From: Haplosporangium gracile
Lineage: Eukaryota > Mortierellomycota > Mortierellomycetes > Mortierellales > Mortierellaceae
Direction of reading: 5' to 3'
DNA length: 14,815 nt
Assembly (NCBI GenBank): GCA_015499985.1
Contig: JAAAUF010000845.1
Span: 1-14,815 of the forward strand
Shown: positions 1-6,624 of the stretch, one piece after another
Numbering within the stretch: the first letter of the stretch is position 1
Layout: each line of letters starts with the position of its first letter
Program-made: the position numbers and the translations under genes
The notes under the pieces: generated by a model
Database searches by the model: none
Told to the model about the DNA's origin: nothing
The model's input: only the letters and a program-made list of their open reading frames with translations

Positions 1-191
1 CACGGGAATAGTAGATATAGATAGTAGCACGGTAGCCGTGGAGGGGAAGAAAATGGACAAAGAAAAAGGAGATGACTGAGAAGACTTCCCCTGATCTATG
101 ATGTTCCTGTTGCACATGCACGAGGCAAGTAGCAAAAGTTCGATGCACTACAGATAGGTGATGCCGTGGCGCAAATGGAGGATGGGGGATA

Positions 192-324
192 GGGCAACAT
201 ATAGCGACAGAGCCATGGGCAACGTTTAATATTTTGGGGTGGGCACCGGATTAGAGCAAAATTGGGGGCAACGAATATACTTTACTATGGGCAGCAAATA
301 AGTAACCAAAAAGGCGTGGGCAAC
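192..324. repeat. Degenerate tandem repeat with GGGCAAC core, period about 24 bp
   Basis: The core occurs at 192 (GGGCAAC), 217 (GGGCAAC), 241 (GGGCACC), 266 (GGGCAAC), 289 (GGGCAGC) and 318 (GGGCAAC). The steps are 25, 24, 25, 23 and 29 bases. Between cores the sequence is A/T-rich and mostly diverged, often with AATA or TATA shortly after the core. The regular spacing is seen directly. That this is an old minisatellite, and not a protein-binding array, is inference. Confidence 0.55.
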
Positions 325-389
325 AAATAGGATAATCCCTCTTCCACCCCTCTACCACTAGCATAAGCTGAGCCACCACCTTGTGGGCG

Positions 390-407
390 GGGGCAATAGT
401 TTGCCCC
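390..407. repeat. Perfect 7-bp hairpin at the 3' side of the U6-like gene
   Basis: GGGGCAA (390-396), a four-base loop TAGT, then TTGCCCC (401-407) form a perfect inverted repeat. On the minus strand it lies just past the expected 3' end of U6 and could fold in a read-through transcript. It also contains GGGCAAT, a variant of the repeat core found at 192-324. No T-run follows it, so it is not a normal Pol III terminator. Confidence 0.6.
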
Positions 408-410
408 GTA

Positions 411-511
411 GGGCTTTCCACTCAAGTTTAACGTGTCATCCTTGTGCAGGGGCCATGCTAATCTTCTCTGTATCGTTCCAAATTTATAATATGTAGTGCC
501 GAAGCAACTAC
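411..511 (-). ncRNA. U6: U6 spliceosomal snRNA (gene or derived copy)
   Basis: U6 is the catalytic-core snRNA of the spliceosome, made by Pol III. Read on the minus strand from 511, the sequence has the 5' stem-loop (GTAGT/ACTAC around a GC-closed TTCG loop), GGAACGATACAGAGAAG with the ACAGAGA box that pairs with the 5' splice site, the AGC of GATTAGCATG (catalytic triad), and the internal stem-loop region CCCCTGCACAAGGATGACACG ending near 432. The 5' stem differs from the human one but stays paired, which argues for selection. A TATA-like AATAAATA lies 25-32 bases upstream. Downstream of ACACG the sequence departs: I find no CGTTCC to pair with GGAACG as in metazoan U6, and no T4 run before 308-312. 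The 3' end given is therefore approximate. It could be a lineage-specific 3' end, an intron-containing gene or a 3'-rearranged pseudogene. Confidence 0.82.
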
Positions 512-828
512 AAACGTAACGTTTAGATGGGTGAGTATTTATTCTATTATAGCTTTCTACTATTTATTCATGGGTGTATATTACAGAATTTGATTTTAAT
601 GATTCTTGTTTTAAGTACTATCAATTGCATTTTCCACTTTCTTAACAGTCACCACAGCTTGCCCTCGATGCCATTGGAGCGTGTAAGAGCGGAGAGCGCT
701 GGATTTGAAGTTTTGCAGGCGGAGCACATTTTTTGATATTTCTTTCTCGTTCCTTTTTGTTTTTAAGAAATTTATTGCGTCGTGGGTGTGCGTGCAGTAA
801 AGTAATACTTCCTTTCACCAGGCAGTCC
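512..828. other. A/T-rich spacer, no supported gene
   Basis: This spacer separates the U6 5' end from the 3' end of the tentative minus-strand gene at 829. It holds the U6 TATA-like element and, on the minus strand at 771-776, an AATAAA that fits a poly(A) signal for that gene. Short open frames on both strands have no recognisable content. Confidence 0.4.
536..543 (-). promoter_or_regulatory. TATA-like element of the U6 gene
   Basis: AATAAATA on the minus strand lies 25 to 32 bases upstream of the U6 5' G (511), where Pol III U6 promoters carry their TATA box. The position is seen. The function is inferred from known fungal U6 promoters. Confidence 0.45.
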
Positions 829-1366
829 TCATCGTTCAAAAGGATATAAAAATAAATGCTCAAAAAGCATAAAGATTACATCTAAACTGGAAAAAAAACA
901 AGTGTACCGAAAACCAAAGGATGAAACATGATAAATAAAATACAAAGAGGAATAAAGTATAAGAAGGTTAGATAGGGTGATTGTTGTCGGCGAGGGGCGG
1001 CTCGACGGGGGTGGTGGTGGTTGTTTCTCATTCTGGCATTTTTTCTCCGCTTGCTGGGCACGAGCCTGGGTGATGGCCAGATCCACAGCAGCCAGAACGA
1101 TCCGAGATTCGAAGGCCTGGCCTTCGAGAACGAAAGCAAAATGGTACCTCCAAACGGTTGCTAGGATGGCTCCGAGTAGAAGGAAGAGGGGGAAACCGTC
1201 GTGGGGTTCAATACATTCAGGGGTGTTTCCTTCTCGTTTCCAGCAGTAATTCCGCTGCCGCTAGTCATGTGCCGACTGTTAACGGCACTGATCGTACCTG
1301 AACGACCGCGAGAGGTTTCAGGCAACTTTATCACTCACCACTCTGGTACTTGATCAGTGGAGTCAT
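829..1366 (-). CDS. Tentative small membrane protein (two exons)
   Basis: I do not recognise this protein. The minus strand is open without a stop from about 1263 to 829. It reads as a hydrophobic segment (FPLFLLLGAILATVW), then a charged, Gln/Ala-rich helix (ITQARAQQAEKKC), a proline run and an A/T-rich hydrophobic tail. A candidate start ATG is at 1366-1364. The first exon would end at 1339 before a consensus donor GTGAGT and join an AAG acceptor at 1232-1230 in phase, giving about 142 residues. An AATAAA 53-58 bases after the stop supports the 3' end. Weak points are the non-pyrimidine AAG acceptor and the low-complexity tail. A competing splice at TAG 80 bases earlier leads to a different frame that stops soon after. 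The true gene may start further upstream. Confidence 0.33.
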
Positions 1367-2250
1367 GGCACTGCTGTGCCAAGCCATACATGCCTACTGC
1401 TTTGGCCGTTGTGTCATTCCTCTTCTTCTTGCTACATGTTGCATCTCCATTCATGCCCTCAATTCTCCGCCACCTTTCCCCATCCCTTCTCTCTCCCTTC
1501 TCTTTGCCTTCTCTTGCTCTCTCTCATATTTGTGTCGCGTCTCTCCTAACCCATCCTCTAGTCACACCTTTGTTCCGTCATCGCGACCCCTTCCACGTGT
1601 GTTTCTATTCCATTCTTGCTGATACTTGCCGTTCTCTTTCTCTTGGCGTTTTCCCTTTGTTATCTTATCTCGACATTATATCCACTCCTTAAGCACACCT
1701 ACCATCATTCATGGGCAATCCATTGTCTTGTCGCATTTGATTCGTAATTTCTTCCCCGCACATAGTGACCCGAGGCGACATTTCAATGAGGTTTCCGTAT
1801 CGTCTCTCGACTACTGCATGGCATGCTGTTACATTCTTTATTTCCTATGGGCATTGTCTATCTTTTTCTCGGTCGCCATAGACTTAAGGTTCACTCTCCT
1901 CGGCTTTGTTTCGTACTTGCATTCCCTATTTTTTCTTCTACAGCGCATACACCCAAGCCCCTCCCTGGCGAGTTTTTGTCCTATCCTTTCCTCAATCCTA
2001 GAAGACACGAGCACAATTTTTCACAGACGGTGCATTTCATTATTCAACTCTTTATCAGCTTAAATTTGTTTGTGTGGGTGCGTTTTTTTTCTTTGCTTCT
2101 AAAGGCTTTAATACCTTTCATCTTACAGCTATCGTGCACACCGAGGCTCCACTCTGGCCTTCATTCTTCTCTAACGGACAACTTTCATGGTCTCTCGGCA
2201 TGTTGAGACCCAGACTGCGCCTTTTCTACTATTGCAGCGTCAGCTCATTT
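1367..2250. other. Pyrimidine-rich region without a clear gene
   Basis: The plus strand is rich in C and T, especially 1460-1680, with runs such as TCTCTCCCTTCTC. Long plus-strand frames here read as Phe/Ser/Leu/Pro-rich strings expected from such composition, and none is convincing. Similar CT-rich tracts precede other genes in this window on their coding strand, so this may be promoter or 5'-leader DNA for a plus-strand transcript not identified here. On the minus strand a fragment near 2107-2206, ending at a GTAAGA donor, could be a further exon of the disrupted gene next to it. Confidence 0.35.
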
Positions 2251-2919
2251 TACTTTTCTCCAAGCAAGGTGATGATATCGACGGCTTCATTTGCTCGACG
2301 GGTTAAGCGTTCTGGATTGGTGCTGAGAATGGTGGTCGAGGTGGTCACGGATTCGCCTCTCTTCTAGAGATCTTCGAGACGCGGAGCCATACACCGCCAG
2401 CACCAGAAACCACCCTACAATGGACAAGTCCAGAAGTGATCTCATCTTTGTGGTCGACATCATGGGTTGTCGTTCAAAGTCGGCTTTTATGGACGACAAG
2501 CGGACTGTATGAGTATATATCCCAACAAAAAAAATACAAAAGACATCTTAGAGACCAGTTGCTTCTGGATCATATACCTACTATTCCGCGAGTCCTTTTT
2601 TTTTTTTTTTTTTACTTCAGACATCGGGACGAACTTGTTGATATGTGCAACAGCATTTGATGCTCATAATTTCATCTGGTGGCGGTACCATAGATTGGGC
2701 GCCATTACCGTATTCAGATATTGTCAATCCAACGTAGGCGATTCAGTTCATTTTCACTTGTTGCGTCGATGAAAGTGTGGCTCCCCATAAGAACATCATT
2801 CCTTTCGATGAAACATTTCTACTCTTGCATATGATGCATTTGCAAACAATTTTTGAGGGACCGATTCAAATCCAAGTAGGCGGTCGATGACCTGTTGAGG
2901 TAGCGGTGGTCATGCCCAT
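2251..2919 (-). pseudogene. Frame-disrupted minus-strand gene, unknown (kinase-tail-like piece)
   Basis: Protein-like segments lie in order on the minus strand but in changing frames. They are MGMTTATST from an ATG at 2919-2917; VIDRLLGFESVPQKLF continuing to a stop at 2796-2798; NDVLMGSHTFIDATSENELN continuing to a stop at 2714-2716; SEYGNGAQSMVPPPDEIMSI continuing to CCCTYQQVRPDV and a stop at 2617-2619. After an A18 tract comes MRSLLDLSI, a possible 55-nt intron (2364-2418, phase 0) and KRGESVTTSTTIL to a stop at 2250-2252. At least two frame changes have no plausible splice site, so a decayed gene or indel-rich sequence is likely. The PPPDEIMSI...CC....RPDV pattern resembles the end of protein kinase domains (subdomain XI), but this is a weak likeness. 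A TATA box sits upstream. Confidence 0.38.
2596..2613. repeat. T18 homopolymer (A18 on the minus strand)
   Basis: Eighteen consecutive T lie inside the disrupted minus-strand gene, directly after GTAAAA on that strand, so they may fall in an intron. Homopolymers of this length are prone to indels both in nature and in sequencing. Confidence 0.9.
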
Positions 2920-3410
2920 GACGATGATTTTTTTTAATGCAGCGTTGCTAGTTGAGTACTTTGCTGCCTTTTGCAGATAGATGGGGATAGGGATATTGTG
3001 TTGGTTGGATACTGAGTGAAGAAGGGAGCGATTAAGAATAACAATATAGACGAGGAAAGACCTTTTTATATGCGCGTTAAAGGATATTCAATGATCAAGC
3101 TAGGTGACGGTATTGTTTTCTTTGAGTCAGGCGAGCGATGGATCAATGAACAATGATGAAGAGTAAGGATACTGAGCAAGAGTGCATGGCGTGGAAACAA
3201 AAGAGAGAAGGAGAGAGCAGGGGGGTGACTTAGCTGGGATCATATCATGGGCATGATATCTTGAATACGAGGAGGATAGTGATTCGCAAGAGTCAAGAGG
3301 GCTGCACAGATCCTTGGGGCCAGACAGAGAAGGAGAGCAAAAGGCAAAACGAAGTAGACGCGTGCGTGTGTGCAACGCTTAACAGTCTGTCAGACATCAA
3401 CAAGATCAAA
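2920..3410. other. Upstream region of the minus-strand gene; otherwise no gene
   Basis: On the minus strand it carries CATATAAAAAGG near 3062-3073, then CT- and A-rich leader sequence to the ATG at 2919. This is a typical promoter and 5' UTR layout. From 3100 to 3410 nothing coding is supported; short Ser/Leu-rich frames on either strand look like composition. Confidence 0.4.
3062..3073 (-). promoter_or_regulatory. TATA box (CATATAAAAAGG)
   Basis: A strong TATA match on the minus strand, about 145 bases upstream of the ATG at 2919 and followed by pyrimidine-rich sequence. It indicates that the disrupted gene downstream once had, or still has, a Pol II promoter. Confidence 0.5.
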
Positions 3411-3442
3411 AACAAGGTATCACTTCAGGAGAGCAAAATATT

Positions 3443-3514
3443 GGGCCGAACCGGGAATTGAACCCGGGACCTCTCGCACCCTAAGCGAGAATTATACCAC
3501 TAAACCATCCGGCC
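3443..3514 (-). tRNA. tRNA-Pro(AGG): tRNA-Pro (anticodon AGG), minus-strand copy
   Basis: The 72-nt cloverleaf has an acceptor stem GGCCGGA/TTCGGCC with one G-T pair, a weak D arm, anticodon stem CTCGC/GCGAG with loop TTAGGGT (anticodon AGG, decoding proline CCN after A-to-inosine change), a five-base variable loop, and T arm CCGGG-TTCAATT-CCCGG. The discriminator is C. No intron and no encoded CCA are present. Internal Pol III boxes fit: A box TGGTTTAGTGG and B box GGTTCAATTCC. A T4 terminator follows at 3435-3438 on this strand. It is identical to the copy at 3663-3734. Confidence 0.96.
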
Positions 3515-3528
3515 AATCAGATTGATGA

Positions 3529-3648
3529 TCATCATTTTTTTAACACAGTGTGGTTACTGAAGTCCATTCTAGGCTCAGACTTAAGGGCGTCGCCATATTG
3601 GTGGCGCAAAATATGGTAGAAACTAAACTGACAAAGGATGAGAGGCAC
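3529..3648. other. Spacer between the inverted tRNA genes
   Basis: This is a 120-base spacer with no gene. It contains two mutually exclusive small hairpins: CGCCA/TGGCG (3591-3605) and CCATATT (3593-3599) with AATATGG (3610-3616). A T-run at 3535-3541 lies upstream of the minus-strand tRNA. Confidence 0.6.
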
Positions 3649-3662
3649 TCATCAACATGATT

Positions 3663-3734
3663 GGCCGGATGGTTTAGTGGTATAATTCTCGCTTAGGGTG
3701 CGAGAGGTCCCGGGTTCAATTCCCGGTTCGGCCC
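3663..3734 (+). tRNA. tRNA-Pro(AGG): tRNA-Pro (anticodon AGG), plus-strand copy
   Basis: Same 72-nt sequence as the minus-strand copy, without a single difference. Anticodon AGG lies in loop TTAGGGT, and acceptor and T stems are fully paired apart from one G-T. A box TGGTTTAGTGG and B box GGTTCAATTCC are internal. A T4 Pol III terminator is at 3739-3742. The two genes point away from the shared spacer, so their 5' flanks face each other. Confidence 0.96.
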
Positions 3735-3766
3735 AATATTTTGCTCTCCTGGAGTGCTACCTTGTT

Positions 3767-4006
3767 CAACCTTTTGCTGCTTGGCCCAGAGGGGTCAAAG
3801 AGACCATGGCGCCAGTCGTTGCTCCGTCATTGATTTTTTTTTTTTTTTCAAAAGGCTTTTGCTTATCTATGGATTTATGTTCTTCTTTCTGCTCTCACCT
3901 TTTTCTTTCTGGCCTTTGCATTTTTGCGCAACGTTGGCATGATCTAGCCCTTTTTTTTTTTTTCAAAAATTAATGAAAAAAATGTGGGGTTGTATTGAAG
4001 TGGTAT
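3767..4006. other. Spacer with T15 and T13 tracts
   Basis: No gene is supported. T15 at 3834-3848 and T13 at 3951-3963 (A-runs on the minus strand) lie downstream of the stop of the minus-strand gene ending at 4007, and so within or beyond its 3' UTR. They would also act as back-up Pol III stops for the plus-strand tRNA. Confidence 0.5.
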
Positions 4007-6171
4007 CTATGCTTGCTGGTTCTTGGGCATGCCTAACGAGAGCTCTGAGAATGAGCGTGAGGTGTGCTGAAGGTTGAGAGTAGATGATATTGTGCTACTA
4101 CTACTGCTTGAGGGGAGTCCGTCTCCCGGCACACTGTCCCCGGTGGTGGTTGATCCGTGTGCACTGCCGGTCGAATGGACTCCACCGTGCATACCAGGAG
4201 CAACCATTCCAAAGGGCCCATGTCCATGTCTAAAGAACGATGCGGTGCCTGAAGGTGACGGAAGTGAGGCAATCTTGGATCGAGAATGTCCGGTCAAGTG
4301 ACGCGCGGGTGAGCCCGAGGGGCTTCTCCGATGGCTGACAAGTGGACCTATAGAAGGCGACACTGCTCTCCGCTTGAGATGGATACTGTGGTATGGGTCG
4401 AATCGTTCCTCACAGGTTGAAGACTTGCGTTTTGATCGTGTGGACATTGGTGCCAGTAGCGGCGAGGACGGTGAGGATGCCATGGACGTGTACTGGGCTA
4501 GATATGATGCATGAACAGCGCCCTCTATGGTCTGTGGTTCCTGAACTGGCAGCATGGCTTGCAACGGGTGAGGGTGTGGTTGAGTCTCTGCATGTGTTGC
4601 TGCTTGCGAGAGTTGTTGCAGTTGTTGCAGCTGGTATATCTTGTTAAACTCTTCTTGCTGCCGTTGAAAGTCCTATTATTTTTATACATAATTAATTTCG
4701 ACAGTGAGTAATAAAGGCCGTGTGATTGGAATATCCATTTCTGTATTCCTGACAAGCCAATGGTTGAGCATACATGTAGCTCTTGTTCAGGATTCAGGCG
4801 GGATGTTGATGGCCGACGCATGTTACCCAGCAGATGAAATGGAGGGGTACCATGGCGGGGTACAGTGGCCTATAATATTTAAATAACAACACGGAGTTAG
4901 TACATTCTAACGAGTCCACAGAAAAGGCAGGTCAATAGTGAGTCAAAAGTGCAACTGACCCCTCCAGTGTCCATGAGAGTTGGTTCAGATTCCGTCCCAT
5001 TCCCCTTGCGTACTTGAGTCGTCTCGCGCTCGTGGTCATACTCGTGGCGATTATGATGGGCTTCCTCCTATGAAGAAAGAGTGAGATTTGAATAAAATCG
5101 TCGGTATCACAGCTAGAATATGGTGATCGTTATGTAAAGCAGTGATATTAATAAACACATAATTACCTCAAGTTGAGAAAACACTTTGAGTAGGCCCTTA
5201 GGTTTAGGCTATCAAAATGCGAGGATATGCGTTAGGCTGCTGTTGACATAAGACATGACGTGGAAATTGGCAGTAAAAGTTGCAAGTAAGGATCAGCATA
5301 CCAGGAGCGCTGACCGCCGCACACTTCTCTCGAACGGAACGACAGCTGGTGAGTGCCGTCGACTACGTTCGTTTCCAGAGTTGTTGCCACCGTCGCTCAT
5401 ATTGGTGTCCTCTGATGGTTTCCTAACGTGTCGAGATTCCATTGAAACACTATTAGCCCTGGAGCTGCGTCGAGACAGTGTGTGAGAGATGTCGCCCCTC
5501 ATGCTGAATAGGGGGAAGGGGTATCCGTGATTTATCCCGTTAAAGCCGCCTTCAGACGACCGAGCCAATGGCCCTTGGCTGCCAGAGCCCAGACCAGCTG
5601 CAGACCCAAAGCTTGACCCAGAGTGAGAGGAGGACGACTCGAGGTCCATTAATGACAACGGAGGCGGCGTGTCAAGGGCCATGACACTGATAGCACTATT
5701 CCTGCGCGAGTAGCTGCCGGAGCCAAATGTCGGGGTACACATTGCATTATCAGAGTCGTCTGCGTTAGAATAGGCTGAATTTCGGGGAGGTGTCGATGGT
5801 GCTGCCATATCAAAGTTGGACCTAGAGTGGCTAGCTGGCGTTGTTGGAACAGATATTGTTGGGTGGGGTTTGGATCGGAAGAGGGGCCATGTAGTGTTGG
5901 TGTTGGAGAAACCTTTGAGACCGATATTGCTTCTTGACTCTGCACTGGACGAAACCGGTTGGATAATGGGCGGCATGTCCCATGGACTGTAAGATTCTTG
6001 AATGGGGATCGTCTTGCCCAGCTCGGCAGAAGAGTGGATGATAGTGTTGGCGCTGTTGCCAGTATCGGCGGCGACAGAGAGCAAAGAGCCTTCGACACTG
6101 GTAGGCCGCGAAGCAGCAGCGGTCTGTTCAGTCTGTGGCCCACCGCTGGCAAGAGTCGCAGTGCTCTCCAT
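4007..6171 (-). CDS. Unrecognised Ser/Pro/Gln-rich probable nuclear phosphoprotein (five exons)
   Basis: Spliced model: exons 6171-5302, 5208-5167, 5067-4960, 4869-4774, 4672-4007; 593 residues. All four introns (93, 99, 90 and 101 nt) are phase 0 with donors GTATGC, GTAATT, GTCAGT and GTATGC and TAG acceptors. Residues 1-290 are low-complexity Ser/Gly/Pro, with a segment MALDTPPPLSLMDLE near 164-178 and basic-Ser sites (RRNS, RRSSRANS, RRHS) typical of PKA-type kinase targets. Exons 2-3 encode a charged helix (KPKGLLKVFSQLEEEAHHNR). Exons 4-5 encode a Gln-rich probable coiled coil (about 365-395). Then come basic runs (RSKRK, LKRRAVSPS) that could be nuclear localisation signals, and a Ser-rich tail. 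There is no enzyme motif, signal peptide or membrane segment. I do not recognise the family; a regulatory or transcription-linked role is only a guess. Confidence 0.8.
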
Positions 6172-6624
6172 TGTTTCGGTGTGTTTCTCTGTGAGGTTGT
6201 GCGTGTATGTGCGAATAACAGTTAGCAGGCAGTGTGAACAAGATACAAAACGAAGAAGTCAAGCAGTTATTGTCTGTAAGGCTATTTGTTGTTGAATGAG
6301 GATGGGGTTTTGTTCTGTAAGGAGCGGAATGAAGTTTTCTCTTCTGTTGGTGAATGTGTGAGAGTGAAAAAGGGACAAGGAAGAACGAGGAGAAGGAGGA
6401 GGGAGGAGGAGGGAGGAGGGAGGAGAGAGGAGTGAGTGGGGTGGGAACACAAAAAGGAAACAAGACGCAACAGGGAAGAGGAAGAAGTGGGAGGTGAGCA
6501 AGGGCCCACTTTGTTTAATAGGAGTCACGGGTGGTTCAAAATAAGCATAATAGCAACTTTTTCTTGCTTACTTTTTTTACTCTCACACCTCATCACAACA
6601 CCCTGCAGGATGTATTAAAGTCTC
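6172..6624. promoter_or_regulatory. Divergent upstream region shared by the phosphoprotein and helicase genes
   Basis: This 453-bp region separates two divergent start codons. On the minus strand, 6373-6440 is an almost pure pyrimidine tract (plus strand GGAGGAGGGAGG-type purines), probably the leader or core promoter of the minus-strand gene. Toward the helicase the plus strand turns T- and C-rich (6556-6605). No TATA box is convincing on either side. Short frames here are shadows. Confidence 0.5.

Larger units (their letters stand above)
1..410. other. Gene-free left edge with degenerate GGGCAAC repeat
   Basis: No open frame or RNA gene is supported in this stretch. Its only clear structure is the motif GGGCAAC or a one-base variant, recurring from 192 to 324 at steps of about 24 bases, followed by a 7-bp hairpin at 390-407 that abuts the U6-like sequence. 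Both are listed separately. Confidence 0.5.
3411..3766. repeat. Inverted repeat, 118-bp arms carrying two tRNA-Pro genes
   Basis: The arms are 3411-3528 and 3649-3766, separated by 120 bases. By my base-by-base comparison, 114 of 118 positions are complementary. All 72 tRNA positions match; the 32 bases on the 3' side have two differences, and the 14 bases on the 5' side have two. Beyond these limits similarity fades quickly, although the 3' side keeps scattered matches for about 15 more bases. This is an inverted segmental duplication of a tRNA gene with its flanks. Confidence 0.9.

Noticed and set aside
653..733. Short minus-strand frame beginning MCSACKTSN
   Set aside because: Only 26 codons with no splice partner and no promoter evidence; the CxxC pair alone is not enough.
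1350..2206. Long plus-strand frames rich in Phe, Ser, Leu and Pro
   Set aside because: They follow from the C/T-rich composition; several frames are open at once, and none has a recognisable motif.
2187..2513. Plus-strand reading MVSRHVETQTAPFLLLQRQ followed by frames ending before a GTATGAG donor at 2507
   Set aside because: It overlaps the better supported minus-strand segments, needs an unlikely intron, and one frame only faintly recalls a vWA or kinase motif (DLIFVVDIMG, LQWTSPEVIS). No consistent protein results.
5649..6152. 167-codon minus-strand frame within exon 1 of the phosphoprotein gene
   Set aside because: Exon 1 in the other frame joins four further exons in phase; this one stops early and has no continuation.
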